A DNA stretch of 64,000 bases from Aquibium oceanicum (GCF_001889605.1 NZ_CP018171.1:4238501-4302500), one strand, 5' to 3'. Shown: positions 8,537 to 18,636, counted from the first letter of the stretch. Numbers and translations: made by a program. The notes: generated from the letters alone by a model not told the origin.

Positions 8537-10231
8537 ATGGCCACGAACAACGGGGCGGCGCAGGTCGTCCATCGCCCTTGGCTGAAAAGCTATCCGCAGG
8601 GCATCCCCGCCGACATCGCCGGGCTCCCGGCGAATTCGATCGGCGAGCTTCTCGTCCAGTCCTGCCGAAAGTATCCGGATCGCCCCGCCTTCACCTGCAT
8701 GGACAAATCCATCTCCTATTCGGAGGTGGAAAAAGCTTCCGCCGATTTCGGCGCCTTCCTCCAGTCCAAGGGTCTCGCCAAGGGCGCGCGCGTGGCGCTG
8801 ATGATGCCGAACGTGCTGCAGTATCCGGTCGCGATGATGGGCACGTTGCGTGCCGGCTGCACCGTGGTGAACGTCAACCCGCTCTACACGGCCCGCGAAC
8901 TCGAACACCAGCTCAACGATTCCGGCGCCGAGGCGATCGTGATCCTGGAGAATTTCGCCTCCGTCCTTCAGGCGGTCGTCGCACGCACGAAAGTCAAGCA
9001 CGTCATCGTCGCCTCGATGGGCGACATGCTCGGCCTCAAGGGGTTGATCGTCAATCTCGTCGTCCGCCGCGTCAAGAAGATGGTGCCGGCCTGGTCACTG
9101 CCGGGGCACGTGAAGTTCAACGAAGCCATGAAGGCTGGCGCTGCCGCGAGCCTGAAGCCGGTCGAAGTGGGCCCCGACGATGTCGCCTTCCTGCAATATA
9201 CCGGCGGCACGACCGGCGTCTCGAAAGGCGCGACGCTGCTGCATCGCAACGTTCTGGCGAACGTCGCCCAGAACGCGCTCTGGGTCGAGGCGGCCTACGC
9301 CAAGAGGCCGCGGCCGGACCGGCCTGTCTACCTCTGCGCCCTGCCGCTCTACCACATCTACGCGCTCACGGTGAACGCGCTGATGGGCATGGAACAGGGC
9401 GCGCAGAACATCCTGGTGCCCAACCCGCGCGACATCCCGGCGCTGGTCAAGGAGTTCCAGAAGTACAAGATCAACATCTTCCCGGGCCTGAACACGCTCT
9501 TCAACGCCCTCCTGAACAACGAGGATTTCCAGAAGCTCGACTTCTCGTCGATGGTGCTGACCTTCGGTGGCGGCATGGCCGTGCAGCGTCCGGTGGCCGA
9601 GCGCTGGAAGAAGCTGACGGGGCTGGTGATCGCCGAGGGCTACGGCCTGTCCGAGACCTCGCCGGTCGCCACGGGCAACCGCTTCGATGCGGACGAATTC
9701 ACCGGAACGATCGGCCTGCCGATCCCCTCGACCGAGATCGTCATCCGCGACGAGGACGGCGCCGACCTGCCACTCGGCGAGGTTGGTGAGATCTGCATCC
9801 GCGGGCCGCAGGTGATGGCCGGTTACTGGAACCGCCCCGACGAGACCGCAAAGGTCATGGCTCCCGACGGCTTCTTCAAGTCCGGCGACATGGGCTTCAT
9901 GAACGAGGACGGCTTCGTCAAGATCGTAGACCGCAAGAAGGACATGATCCTGGTCTCCGGTTTCAACGTCTATCCCAACGAGATCGAGGACGTCATCGCC
10001 GGCCATCCCGGCGTGCTCGAGGTCGCTGCCGTCGGCGTGCCGGACGAGCACTCGGGCGAAGTGCCGAAGGTCTTCATCGTCAAGAAGGACCCGGCGCTCA
10101 CCGCCGACGACATCCGCGCCTGGTGCAAGGACAAGCTGACGGGCTACAAGCGGCCGAAGCAGATCGAGTTCCGTACGGAACTGCCCAAGACGAACGTGGG
10201 GAAGATACTGCGGCGTGAGTTGCGGGGCTGA
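8537..10231 (+). CDS. fadD: long-chain fatty acid--CoA ligase (FadD-like)
   Basis: A 564-residue acyl-CoA synthetase of the ANL superfamily, cytoplasmic or membrane-associated. It activates fatty acids with ATP and CoA via an acyl-adenylate. Visible motifs in order: the P-loop YTGGTTGVSKGA, the aromatic/adenine motif GYGLSETSP, the hinge motif with SGDMGFMNEDGF and DRKKDMILVSGFNVYP, and the C-terminal catalytic lysine context PKTNVGKILRREL. Length matches E. coli FadD (561). The ATG at 8537 has GGAGG about 9 nt upstream and starts MATNNGAAQVVHRPW; the frame before it is not family-like. A candidate fatty-acid/acyl-CoA responsive operator lies at 8395-8410. It is probably monocistronic. Confidence 0.93.
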   Translation: MATNNGAAQVVHRPWLKSYPQGIPADIAGLPANSIGELLVQSCRKYPDRPAFTCMDKSISYSEVEKASADFGAFLQSKGLAKGARVALMMPNVLQYPVAMMGTLRAGCTVVNVNPLYTARELEHQLNDSGAEAIVILENFASVLQAVVARTKVKHVIVASMGDMLGLKGLIVNLVVRRVKKMVPAWSLPGHVKFNEAMKAGAAASLKPVEVGPDDVAFLQYTGGTTGVSKGATLLHRNVLANVAQNALWVEAAYAKRPRPDRPVYLCALPLYHIYALTVNALMGMEQGAQNILVPNPRDIPALVKEFQKYKINIFPGLNTLFNALLNNEDFQKLDFSSMVLTFGGGMAVQRPVAERWKKLTGLVIAEGYGLSETSPVATGNRFDADEFTGTIGLPIPSTEIVIRDEDGADLPLGEVGEICIRGPQVMAGYWNRPDETAKVMAPDGFFKSGDMGFMNEDGFVKIVDRKKDMILVSGFNVYPNEIEDVIAGHPGVLEVAAVGVPDEHSGEVPKVFIVKKDPALTADDIRAWCKDKLTGYKRPKQIEFRTELPKTNVGKILRRELRG

Positions 10232-10300
10232 GCGGGATATCGGTCGTGTCCACAGAACGGCGGTGCTCGATCGCCGGGCTATGAAAGGTGGGTTACCCCC

Positions 10301-10816
10301 GTGCTCTCGCTTGAAGACCACAGATGGGGGTACCTGCAACACGCATACGGGTGCGCGGAGAACGTTCCACGGCTGCTGAGAGAATTGCGCGCAACGACTG
10401 GTCCGAAGAAAAACTATCAGGACGAGCCGTGGTATAGCCTCTGGTCGTGCCTCTGCCACCAAGGTGACGTTCTTACAGCCTCTTATGCAGCTGTTCCGCA
10501 CATAGTGGAAATCGCAGCCGAAACGCGAACGCCCATCGACTTTTCGTTCTTCGAGCTACCTGCGGCAATTGAAGTCGCGCGGAGAGCGGGTCGAGGGCCC
10601 GATATCCCAGCCGAATGCGCCGACGACTATCACCGCGCTCTGGCAGGACTGGGCGAGATCGTGAGCCTCCATCGAAATGATGCTTGGGATCAAGCTACGC
10701 TATTGTCGGCAATGTCAGCTCTGGCCATCGCTAAAGGACATGTGGATGTCGCGGAAGCCATGCTGAATTTGGACAGCGATTTGATCGGAAGAATCAACAC
10801 GCTTGAGTTCAAGTAG
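10301..10816 (+). CDS. HEAT-like/immunity-type protein of unknown function
   Basis: A 171-residue protein with a GTG start (the only good start in frame). It contains WYSLWSCLCHQGDVLTASYAAVPHIV, close to the pattern LWSSLCHQGTVYSASFAALP that I recall from a widespread family of small helical, possibly HEAT-repeat proteins found as orphans and near polymorphic-toxin loci. The remainder is predicted helical (ALAIAKGHVDVAEAMLNLD). Its base composition is more A+T rich than fadD and pgi on either side. No toxin gene is adjacent, so an immunity role is only a guess. No membrane segment or signal peptide is visible. Confidence 0.6.
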   Translation: MLSLEDHRWGYLQHAYGCAENVPRLLRELRATTGPKKNYQDEPWYSLWSCLCHQGDVLTASYAAVPHIVEIAAETRTPIDFSFFELPAAIEVARRAGRGPDIPAECADDYHRALAGLGEIVSLHRNDAWDQATLLSAMSALAIAKGHVDVAEAMLNLDSDLIGRINTLEFK

Positions 10817-10950
10817 ACTCTCCTTCGACCGCCCATGCCGATACGCCGTCGGTATGAGCCGAGCATGATTCCACCGCCTTCAGGTGGCGCAGAGGTCGGC
10901 CTGCCGCGAACGGCGGCCCCTCCGCGGAAAATCCAGCCCGCCAAGACCTC

Positions 10951-11652
10951 TCACCCCGCAAGATACGCCGGCAAATCCACCACCGAGTTCAGCACGGCGT
11001 CGGCCATCGGTTCCAGTCTCTCTCGCGTGCCCGTGCCCGACAGCACCGCTACCGCCAGCCCGGCCCCGGCGGCGCGCGCCATCTCCAGGTCGTGCCGGTT
11101 GTCGCCGACCATCGCGACCTCTCGCGGCTTCAGGCCGGTAAGGTCGCAGAAGGCCTGGACGGTGTCCGGCGCCGGCTTCGGCCGCGCGACAGCGTCGTAT
11201 CCGTAAGCGGCGACGAACATGTGTGAGATGCCAAGCATCAGCAGCGTCTGCGAGGCGCCGGCGGTGGAATCGTTGGTCGCGACCGCCATCCTGTAGCCCT
11301 TGCCGTGCAGGGCCGCGAGCGCATCCAGCACGCCTTCCAGAGGCACGGCGCGCAGGGCGCCTTCGTTGGCGGTGAAGCTGTCGAACCGCTCGACCAGCCC
11401 CTTGCGCAGGCGGGGTGCGATGTCGGGATACCACAGCGCCACGATGTCGGCGTTGGTGCCTGCCGCGAAGACGGAGTCCGGGCGGAACCGGCGGGTCGAA
11501 AAGTCGTAGCCGGCCAGATCCATGAGATTGTCGGCCTTGTCGCGGTCGCCGCCCGCCGCCTCGAGCGCGAGCTGATCGCCGATGGCGTGCCAGGTCCTGT
11601 TGAAGTCGACGAGCGTGCCGTCCTTGTCGAAGAGGATACCCTTGATGGTCAC
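10951..11652 (-). CDS. HAD-family phosphatase (phosphoglycolate-phosphatase-like)
   Basis: A 233-residue HAD hydrolase. Motif I is [10 protein letters not shown] (nucleophile Asp at residue 9 with GTG as residue 1), motif II is VATNDST, motif III the Lys in RPKPAPD, and motif [14 protein letters not shown]. The cap domain between motifs I and II is the C1 helical type. The GTG at 11652 is chosen because it overlaps the pgi stop in a GTGA, and because family proteins begin just before motif I; sequence further upstream is a shadow of pgi. Co-translation with pgi suggests a sugar-phosphate phosphatase role, but substrate is not determinable. Confidence 0.85.
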   Translation of the reverse strand: MTIKGILFDKDGTLVDFNRTWHAIGDQLALEAAGGDRDKADNLMDLAGYDFSTRRFRPDSVFAAGTNADIVALWYPDIAPRLRKGLVERFDSFTANEGALRAVPLEGVLDALAALHGKGYRMAVATNDSTAGASQTLLMLGISHMFVAAYGYDAVARPKPAPDTVQAFCDLTGLKPREVAMVGDNRHDLEMARAAGAGLAVAVLSGTGTRERLEPMADAVLNSVVDLPAYLAG

Positions 11653-13301
11653 GCGCGTCCGGTCTCCGCCAGTCCGCGCAGATGCTCCACCAGCCCGGCG
11701 GTCGATGCGTCGCTGGCCGCGGCATCCTTCTTCCCCTGAACGACGGGCAACAGGGCGGTGGCGAGTTCCTTGCCCAGTTCCACGCCCCACTGGTCGAAGG
11801 CGTTGATGCCGAAAAGCTGCGCCTCGACAAAGACGCGGTGCTCGTAGAGCGCGATCAGCCGGCCGAGCGCGAATGGGTCGAGCAGACGATGGAGGATGGT
11901 GATCGACGGCCGATTGCCGGGAAAGACGCGGTGCGGCGCGATCGCGTCCACCTTGGCGGCGTCCGTTCCTTTGGCGAGCATCTGCTCGCGCGCTTCATCG
12001 AGTGAGCGACCCTTCATCAGCGCTTCCGATTGCGCCAGGCAGTTTGCGAGCAGGAGTTCGTGCTGGTGGCGCAGGTCCGGCTCGTGGCCGAGCGCGGCCG
12101 CGATGAACTCGACCGGAATGACGTCGCTGCCCTGGTGCAGCAGCTGGAAGAAGGCGTGCTGCCCGTTCGTGCCCGGCTCGCCCCACACCAGCGGCCCGGT
12201 CGGGCCGCGCACGTTCTCGCCGCCGATCGTCACCGACTTGCCGTTGGATTCCATGTCGAGCTGCTGCAGATAGGCCGGCAGACGCGCGAGCCGCTGGTCG
12301 TATGGGATCACCGCGCGTGCCGGATAGCGGCGCACCACGCGGTGCCAGAAGCCGACCAGCCCCAGCACGACCGGGATGTTCTCGAGAAGCGGCGCCGAAC
12401 GGAAATGCTCGTCCATGGCGTGCGCGCCGGAGAGGAAGTCGCGGAAGCGCTCCGGCCCCACCGCCAGCATGATCGGCAGGCCGATCGCCGACCAGAGCGA
12501 ATAGCGCCCCCCGACCCAGTCCCAGAAACCGAAGACGCGCTCCTGCGCGATGCCGAATTCGCCGACCTTGTCGAGCGCCGTCGACACGGCGGCGAAATGC
12601 GCGCCGACCGCCTCACCGCCGAGCGCCTGCTCGATCCACCGGCGCGCCGTCGCGGCGTTGGTCATGGTCTCGACGGTCGTGAAGGTCTTCGATGCGACGA
12701 TGACCAGCGTCGTCGCCGGATCGAGGCCCTTCAGCACGTCGTGGACATGCGCGCCGTCGACGTTCGAGACGAAATGCGCGCGCGGACCGTCGTGGTAGGG
12801 CGCGAGCGCCAGCGTCGCCATTGCCGGCCCGAGATCGGAACCGCCGATGCCGATATTGACGACGTCAGCAATCGGCTTGCCCGTCGCGCCCCTGGCCTCG
12901 CCGGACCGCACGGCCTGTGCGAACGCCGCCATGCGGTCGAGCACCTCGTGCACGTCGGGAACCACGTTGCGGCCGTCCACCTCGAACTTCGCCTCGCGCG
13001 GCGCGCGCAGCGCCACGTGCAGCACGGCGCGGCCTTCGGTGGAATTGATGGGATCGCCGGCAAACATCGCGTCCCGGCGGGCTTCCACGTCCGCCGCCTC
13101 CGCGAGACGCGCGAGCAGATCCATCGCGCGGTCGTCGACCGACGTCTTCGACCAGTCGAGAAGCAGGTCGTCGAGCCGTAGCGAGAACCGTCCGAAGCGG
13201 CCCGGGTCCGTCTCGAACGCCGAGCGCAGATCCTCCGGCGCGAGATGGGCGGCGTGCGTATCGAGCTCAGCAAGCACGCGGGAGAAGGCGGTCCTGTTCA
13301 C
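11649..13301 (-). CDS. pgi: glucose-6-phosphate isomerase
   Basis: A 550-residue phosphoglucose isomerase, the cytoplasmic enzyme interconverting glucose 6-phosphate and fructose 6-phosphate. Visible features: [12 protein letters not shown] (phosphate site), [13 protein letters not shown], the [13 protein letters not shown] motif, catalytic Glu in [13 protein letters not shown], and the family signature [14 protein letters not shown] with the catalytic lysine near the C-terminus. The GTG at 13301 has GAGAGGA 6-12 nt upstream and gives the usual family length; the open frame extends a further 37 codons upstream but with no family similarity. It is coupled to a HAD phosphatase by a GTGA overlap. 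Confidence 0.96.
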   Translation of the reverse strand: MNRTAFSRVLAELDTHAAHLAPEDLRSAFETDPGRFGRFSLRLDDLLLDWSKTSVDDRAMDLLARLAEAADVEARRDAMFAGDPINSTEGRAVLHVALRAPREAKFEVDGRNVVPDVHEVLDRMAAFAQAVRSGEARGATGKPIADVVNIGIGGSDLGPAMATLALAPYHDGPRAHFVSNVDGAHVHDVLKGLDPATTLVIVASKTFTTVETMTNAATARRWIEQALGGEAVGAHFAAVSTALDKVGEFGIAQERVFGFWDWVGGRYSLWSAIGLPIMLAVGPERFRDFLSGAHAMDEHFRSAPLLENIPVVLGLVGFWHRVVRRYPARAVIPYDQRLARLPAYLQQLDMESNGKSVTIGGENVRGPTGPLVWGEPGTNGQHAFFQLLHQGSDVIPVEFIAAALGHEPDLRHQHELLLANCLAQSEALMKGRSLDEAREQMLAKGTDAAKVDAIAPHRVFPGNRPSITILHRLLDPFALGRLIALYEHRVFVEAQLFGINAFDQWGVELGKELATALLPVVQGKKDAAASDASTAGLVEHLRGLAETGRA

Positions 13302-13397
13302 GGCGGTTCCTCTCGGCTGGTCGGTCACGGATAGAGCAATCCGCGCCCGAAAAGAAGCCTGCCCTTCGGCGCTCCTGACCCAGCGGTCATACCGCCG

Positions 13398-13448
13398 TGG
13401 CATAATTGCCATGGAGACAAGAATCCGTGGCGCAACGGGTTGGACCAG
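13398..13448. promoter_or_regulatory. operator-like motifs upstream of the mocR-type gene
   Basis: Three motifs lie between pgi and the regulator gene: TGGCATAATTGCCA (13398-13411, inverted repeat TGGCA-N4-TGCCA), TCCGTGGCGCAAC (13424-13436) and TTGGACCAG (13440-13448). All three recur at 15014-15053, in front of the MttB-family gene, with the first two in the same order and nearly the same spacing. They are therefore likely binding sites of the adjacent MocR-type regulator. Confidence 0.55.
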
Positions 13449-13499
13449 CCTTGTCGCAGACGGTTCACATGTTTAGTGTTCGACACAAGGAGCGACAAA

Positions 13500-14993
13500 A
13501 TGCCCGCAAGAAGCGATTCAGCCATCTGGTCCGGCCTGTTCACCATCTCGCCGGATTCCGGCCAGACCCTTCAGGCACAGATCAGGCAGGCCATCGTGGC
13601 GGCGATCCTCGACCGGCAGATCGCCGCATCCATGCCCCTGCCCTCCTGCCGTATCCTCGCCGAAAAGCTCGGCGTCGCGCGCGGCACTGTGGTTCTCGCC
13701 TTCCAGCAACTCGTCGACCAGGGCTTTCTGATCGCGCGCGAGCGGCGCGGCCACTTCGTCAACCCGGACGTCCTGACCTCCCCCTCCAAGCCGGCGCCGA
13801 AGCAGGACAACAACGCGCCTGGCCTGAACTGGAAGGCGCGCCGCCGGATTGCAGCGAGCGACATGCCACCGCCGATGAAGATGGAGAACTGGATCAAGTC
13901 CTCCTATCCCTTCGTCTACGGGCAATTCGATCCGGGCTTGTTTCCCACGGCCGAATGGCGCGAGTGCAACCGCATGGCGCTGGCGGTTCTGGAAATCCGC
14001 AACTGGGCGGCCGACATGGTCGACCGCGACGACCCGCTGCTGATCGAGCAGATCCAGGCGCGGCTGCTGCCCCGCCGCGGCATCTTCGCCAATCCCGACG
14101 AGATCATCGTGACGCTGGGCGCCCAGAACGCAATCTACATGCTCGCCATGCTCCTGATGGCCAAGGGCTCGCGCGTGGCAATGGAGGATCCCGGCTATCC
14201 CGACGCCCGCTCGATCTTCCGGCTGGCCGGTGCCGACATCGATCCCGTCCGCGTCGACCAGCACGGCATCGTCGCCCGTGAGATCCCAGCCGAAAGCGGC
14301 TTCGTCTTCGTCACGCCGAGCCACCATTGCCCCACAATGGTGCCGTTGTCGGAGGATCGTCGCCGCGAACTCCTGTCGCTCGCCGCCCGCAACGACCAGA
14401 TCATCATCGAGGACGGCTACGACAGCCAGTTGATCGACGAAGCGCCGCAGCAGGCCCTGAAGAGCCTCGATCGCGCCGGTCGTGTCATCCATGTCGGCTC
14501 CATGTCGAAGACCCTCGCGCCGGGCCTGCGGCTCGGCTACATCGTCGCCTCGGCCGATCTCATCGCGGAACTCAGGGCGCTGCGGCGCTTCATGCTGCGC
14601 CATCCGCCGGCCAACAACCAGCGCGCGGTGGCGCTCTTCCTGTCGCTCGGCCACCACGACGCGCTGGTGCGCAAGCTGTCGAACGCCTTCGCCGAAAGGC
14701 GCAAACGATTGGTCCAGGCGATCTCGGCCTTCCTGCCCGAGTGGCGCGCGGCGGATTCGGCCGGCGGCACGTCCGTTTGGCTCGAGGGGCCGCAGGGCAC
14801 CGACGCCGGCAAGCTTGCCGAGCACGCCGCCACCCGCAGCGTGCTGGTCGAGCCCGGCGCGCGCTTCTTCGACGCGGGCGACGCACCGCGCCGATTCATG
14901 CGGCTCGGCATCTCTTCTATCGCACTCCAGCACATCGAGCCGGGCATCCGCGAACTCGCGACCGCGGCGGGCCGTCGTCCCGCGGCCGCCTGA
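13500..14993 (+). CDS. MocR-type transcriptional regulator (GntR HTH + PLP aminotransferase domain)
   Basis: A 497-residue PdxR/MocR-class regulator. Residues about 20-85 form a GntR winged helix (LQAQIRQAIVAAIL, PSCRILAEKLGVARGTV). The rest is an aminotransferase fold-I domain with the PLP-binding lysine in VGSMSKTLAPGLRLGY, the Asp in IIIEDGYDSQ and a C-terminal Arg in RFMRLGIS. In this class the aminotransferase domain senses PLP or an amine ligand rather than acting as a free enzyme. The ATG at 13500 has AAGGAG 6 nt upstream. The gene precedes an MttB-family methyltransferase, and operator-like motifs occur in front of both, suggesting that it controls the methyltransferase and itself. 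Confidence 0.9.
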   Translation: MPARSDSAIWSGLFTISPDSGQTLQAQIRQAIVAAILDRQIAASMPLPSCRILAEKLGVARGTVVLAFQQLVDQGFLIARERRGHFVNPDVLTSPSKPAPKQDNNAPGLNWKARRRIAASDMPPPMKMENWIKSSYPFVYGQFDPGLFPTAEWRECNRMALAVLEIRNWAADMVDRDDPLLIEQIQARLLPRRGIFANPDEIIVTLGAQNAIYMLAMLLMAKGSRVAMEDPGYPDARSIFRLAGADIDPVRVDQHGIVAREIPAESGFVFVTPSHHCPTMVPLSEDRRRELLSLAARNDQIIIEDGYDSQLIDEAPQQALKSLDRAGRVIHVGSMSKTLAPGLRLGYIVASADLIAELRALRRFMLRHPPANNQRAVALFLSLGHHDALVRKLSNAFAERRKRLVQAISAFLPEWRAADSAGGTSVWLEGPQGTDAGKLAEHAATRSVLVEPGARFFDAGDAPRRFMRLGISSIALQHIEPGIRELATAAGRRPAAA

Positions 14994-15013
14994 TCGTCCG
15001 CGCCTCCCAAATC

Positions 15014-15053
15014 TGGCATAATTGGACCAGAGCCCGGCATTCCGTGGCCCAAC
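15014..15053. promoter_or_regulatory. operator-like motifs upstream of the MttB-family gene
   Basis: TGGCATAATTG (15014-15024), overlapping TTGGACCAG (15022-15030), and TCCGTGGCCCAAC (15041-15053). They reproduce the set in front of the mocR-type gene, with a 16-nt gap between first and last motif instead of 15. Confidence 0.55.
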
Positions 15054-15150
15054 CGCGCGTCCGCAGGCAACAGCATAGTTTGCCTTGCACCGATGTGACC
15101 GGAACAAGAGATTCCGGCTTCGGTTGGACGGGGATTGCGGGAGTAGCGGA

Positions 15151-16734
15151 ATGCCTGTGCTGGCTGAAGACAGCGGTTCGATCGAGCAGCGTTCGCGCCG
15201 CTCAGGTGGACGCGAGGCGCGTCGCGCCATGCGGGCGGCTCCTCTTGCCGCCGATGTGAGGCCGATACGCCCCGGCATGGAGGGCGGAAAGCTCGGCGTC
15301 CTGTCCCGCAACGATCTCGAGCGCATCCACGAGGCGGTCCTGACCGTCCTGGAGACGGTCGGCTTTGCCAACGCCATTCCCTCCTGCATCGAGGCGCTGA
15401 CTAGGGTCGGTGCCGAATACGGTACGGACGGACGCATCCGCTTCCCGCGCAACCTGGTGCTGGAGACGATCCGCAACGCCCCCCGCCAGTTCACGCTCTA
15501 TGGGCAGGATCCGAAACACGACATGCTCGTGCAGGGCAAGAAGGTGCACTACGGCACCGCCGGCGCCGCGGTGCATGTCGTGGACGTCGAGAAGCGCGAA
15601 TATCGCGAATCCCTGCTCCAGGACATCTACGACGCCGCGCGCATCGTCGACCTGATGGACAACATCCACTTCTTCCAGCGGCCGATGGTGCCGCGGGACG
15701 TGGTCGATCCGCTCGACATGGATTTCAATACGCTCTACGCCTGCGTGACCGGCACGACCAAGCATGTCGGCACGTCCTTCACCGTGCGCGAGAATGTCGC
15801 CCCCGCGCTGGAAATGCTCTACGCCATCGCCGGGGGCGAGGAGAATTTCCGCGCCCGTCCCTTCGTCTCCAATTCCAACTGCTTCGTCGTTCCGCCGATG
15901 AAATTCGCCGAGGACGCCTGCGGCGTGCTTGAAGCCTGCGTCGAGGGCGGCATTCCGATCCTGCTCCTGTCGGCGGGCCAGGCCGGGGCCACCGCACCGG
16001 CGGCCATCGCCGGCGCCGTCGTGCAGGCCGTGGCGGAGGTCCTCGCCGGGCTGGTCTACGTGAATGCGCTCAAGCCGGGGCACCCGGCGATCTTCGGCAC
16101 ATGGCCCTTCGTTTCGGATCTTCGGACCGGCGCCATGTCGGGCGGGTCGGGCGAACAGGCGCTCTTGACCGCCGCCTGTGCCCAGATGGCGCAGTTCTAC
16201 GATCTTCCCGGCGGGTCAGCGGCAGGGATGGCGGATTCCAAGATGCCGGACATCCAGGCCGGCTACGAAAAGGGCATCACCAACGTGATGGCCGGACTGT
16301 CCGGGCTCAACCTGGTCTACGAGTCGGCCGGCATGCACGCCTCTCTGCTCGGGTTCTGCCTCGAAAGCCTGATCATCGACAACGACATGCTCGGCCAGTG
16401 CCTGCGCTGCGTGCGCGGCATCGAGGTCAGCGACGCGGCGCTCTCCGTCGACAGCATCGCCGACGTCTGTCTGAACGGGCCGGGGCACTATCTCGGCCAT
16501 GCCCAGACCCTGAAACTCATGCAGACCGAGTACTTCTACCCTGCCGTCGCCGACCGCTTCTCGCCCAAGGAGTGGGTCGAGAAGGGCCGCCCGGATATCC
16601 TGGAGCGCGCCATCGCGGAGAAGCGCCGCATCCTGTCGACCCACTTTCCCCGCCACGTGATCAAGGCCCTCGACGACCGTCTGCGCGCGCGCTTCGAGAA
16701 CATCCAGCTCTCCCGCGCAGCGATGGGACACTGA
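15151..16734 (+). CDS. trimethylamine methyltransferase (MttB) family protein, non-pyrrolysine type
   Basis: A 527-residue member of the MttB superfamily, TIM-barrel proteins that pass a methyl group from a quaternary or tertiary amine to a corrinoid protein. Family features seen: GGKLGVLSRNDLERIHEAVLTVLE near the start, GTAGAAVHVVD, TSFTVRENV, the GGSAAGMADSKMPDIQAGYEKG region, and a LMQTEYFYPAVADR C-terminal segment. There is no in-frame TAG, so the pyrrolysine of archaeal MttB is absent; non-Pyl homologues such as MtgB use glycine betaine or related compounds. No corrinoid protein or activase gene is visible nearby. The ATG at 15151 follows GGGAG. Substrate is unknown. Confidence 0.85.
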   Translation: MPVLAEDSGSIEQRSRRSGGREARRAMRAAPLAADVRPIRPGMEGGKLGVLSRNDLERIHEAVLTVLETVGFANAIPSCIEALTRVGAEYGTDGRIRFPRNLVLETIRNAPRQFTLYGQDPKHDMLVQGKKVHYGTAGAAVHVVDVEKREYRESLLQDIYDAARIVDLMDNIHFFQRPMVPRDVVDPLDMDFNTLYACVTGTTKHVGTSFTVRENVAPALEMLYAIAGGEENFRARPFVSNSNCFVVPPMKFAEDACGVLEACVEGGIPILLLSAGQAGATAPAAIAGAVVQAVAEVLAGLVYVNALKPGHPAIFGTWPFVSDLRTGAMSGGSGEQALLTAACAQMAQFYDLPGGSAAGMADSKMPDIQAGYEKGITNVMAGLSGLNLVYESAGMHASLLGFCLESLIIDNDMLGQCLRCVRGIEVSDAALSVDSIADVCLNGPGHYLGHAQTLKLMQTEYFYPAVADRFSPKEWVEKGRPDILERAIAEKRRILSTHFPRHVIKALDDRLRARFENIQLSRAAMGH

Positions 16735-17103
16735 ATTCCAGCCCCTCAGACTTCGACTGCGGTTCTCGTCGAAACCGTGATGTCCGAAGAGCGGGATACG
16801 GGGCGGGCCTTGTCGATGAATCGGGAGTGATCCGGCGAAACCTCCGCTACGTAGATGGAATCGAAAGCAGGGGATTCTAGCTCCGAACTGCCTCCGCGGC
16901 TGACTTTTTTCTAATTTCTTGCGAAAGCGGTCATTGCGAGCAATTTATCGGAATTCGTTAACTCCCCACGATTATCTTCCGTGCATAGGACCACGCAATC
17001 ATACTTGACCGGATCGATATCGGCCCGGCAAGCGCCGGCGGCTTTCTATCGTCGGAAGTGTGTCTTCACCGCAACCGGACCAAAGCGACCATAGGGGGTT
17101 AGA
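16735..17103. other. gene-free region before the soluble chemoreceptor gene
   Basis: A 369-bp stretch with no supported gene. The last 200 bp are more A+T rich and should contain the chemoreceptor promoter. AGGGGG lies 5 nt before the TTG start of the next gene. No palindrome or terminator stood out. Confidence 0.5.
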
Positions 17104-18627
17104 TTGGCGAATTTCTTCGGAGGCCTTGGACGTTCCAAGGCCGGCAACGATCACGTGGCTGAGCTTGAGGCAAAAGTCGCCGCAATCATGCGTTCTCAAG
17201 CTGTGATCGAGTTCGACCTCGACGGAACGATCCTCGCCGCGAACCAGAACTTCCTTTCGGCCATGGGCTATGCGGAAGCGGAGATCGTCGGCAAGCATCA
17301 CTCCATGTTCGTCGACCAGGCCTATGCCAACAGCGGCGAGTACCGTCAGTTCTGGGAGCGGCTGAATCGCGGCGAGTTCATCGCCCAGAAGTTCCAGCGC
17401 TTCGGCAAGGGCGGCAAGGAAGTGTGGATCGAGGCCTCGTACAACCCGCTGCTCAAGCCGGACGGCAAGCCGTTCAAGGTGGTCAAGTTCGCCTCCGACG
17501 TCAGCGCCGTCGAGTTCGAGCGCAAGCGCAACGAGGAAGAACGGGCCGCCCGCGCGGCGGAGCAGACCCACGTCGTGGAAGCGCTCGCCGCCGGACTGAA
17601 GAACCTCGCCGCCGGTAACCTGACGCACGACATTTCCGAACGCTTCCCCACCGAATACGATGCCTTGCGGGTCGACTTCAACCGCACCATCGACGCCCTT
17701 CGCAGCGCTTTGTCGTCGATCGCCAGCGGCGCCGATGCCGTGCGCGACGGCACGTCCGAGATTACCCGCGCCTCCGACGATCTGTCGAAGCGCACGGAGC
17801 AGACGGCGGCAAGCCTGGAGCAGACGGCGGCTGCGCTCAACGAACTGACCGACATGGTCAAGAAGACTGCCGAAGGCGCTCGCTCGGCTAATGCGACCGT
17901 TTCCACCACCCGTGGCGAGGCGGAAAAGAGCGGCCAGATCGTCCAGCAAGCGATCGCGGCGATGGAGCAGATCGAGAAGTCCTCCGACCAGATCAGCCAG
18001 ATCATCGGCGTCATCGACGAGATCGCCTTCCAGACCAATCTTCTGGCGCTGAATGCCGGCGTCGAGGCGGCGCGCGCCGGCGAGGCCGGTCGTGGCTTCG
18101 CGGTGGTCGCGCAGGAGGTCCGCGCGCTGGCGCAGCGTTCTGCCGAGGCGGCCAAGGAGATCAAGACGCTGATCTCGACCTCGACCGAGCATGTCGAGAA
18201 CGGCGTCTCGCTGGTTGGTACCACGGGTGAGGCGCTGATGCGCATCGTCTCGTCCTTCGGCGGCATCAGCCAGCTGGTCGGCGAGATGGCGGCTTCCGCC
18301 GAGAACCAGGCGACGGGCATCGCCCAGATCAACGTCGCCGTCGGCCAGATGGACCAGACGACCCAGCAGAACGCGGCCATGGTCGAGGAATCGACCGCCG
18401 CCGCCCATTCGCTGGCCCGGGAGGCCGACGGCATGGCCGCGCTGGTCGCGAAGTTCGAACTCGGCGAGGGATCGTCCGCGCCGACCGCACCCCGCCGCAC
18501 TCCGCCGAGGCATGACGGAAACGTCCGCGGCCAGCAGGCGAAGGTCGCCTCCTTCGCCGCGCATCGCTCCGCCACGGCCCGCAAGCTCCAGCCGGCGGAG
18601 GACATCGACGGCTGGCAGGAATTCTAG
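17104..18627 (+). CDS. cytoplasmic methyl-accepting chemotaxis protein with PAS domain
   Basis: A 507-residue chemoreceptor without membrane helices. Residues about 25-140 are a PAS domain ([23 protein letters not shown]; the block ending VVKFASDVS). Next is a HAMP-like linker ([20 protein letters not shown]) and the MCP signalling hairpin, with the tip sequence [24 protein letters not shown] and [13 protein letters not shown]. It ends in GWQEF, an aromatic C-terminal pentapeptide of the kind that tethers CheR/CheB. The start is TTG with AGGGGG upstream. PAS receptors of this form (Aer-2/BdlA-like) usually sense redox or a bound cofactor. It is followed 9 bp later by a small coiled-coil gene. 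Confidence 0.92.
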   Translation: MANFFGGLGRSKAGNDHVAELEAKVAAIMRSQAVIEFDLDGTILAANQNFLSAMGYAEAEIVGKHHSMFVDQAYANSGEYRQFWERLNRGEFIAQKFQRFGKGGKEVWIEASYNPLLKPDGKPFKVVKFASDVSAVEFERKRNEEERAARAAEQTHVVEALAAGLKNLAAGNLTHDISERFPTEYDALRVDFNRTIDALRSALSSIASGADAVRDGTSEITRASDDLSKRTEQTAASLEQTAAALNELTDMVKKTAEGARSANATVSTTRGEAEKSGQIVQQAIAAMEQIEKSSDQISQIIGVIDEIAFQTNLLALNAGVEAARAGEAGRGFAVVAQEVRALAQRSAEAAKEIKTLISTSTEHVENGVSLVGTTGEALMRIVSSFGGISQLVGEMAASAENQATGIAQINVAVGQMDQTTQQNAAMVEESTAAAHSLAREADGMAALVAKFELGEGSSAPTAPRRTPPRHDGNVRGQQAKVASFAAHRSATARKLQPAEDIDGWQEF

Positions 18628-18636
18628 AGACGGGGC

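Noticed and set aside
15151-16734. Pyrrolysine-containing MttB
   Set aside because: There is no in-frame TAG before the normal end of the protein.
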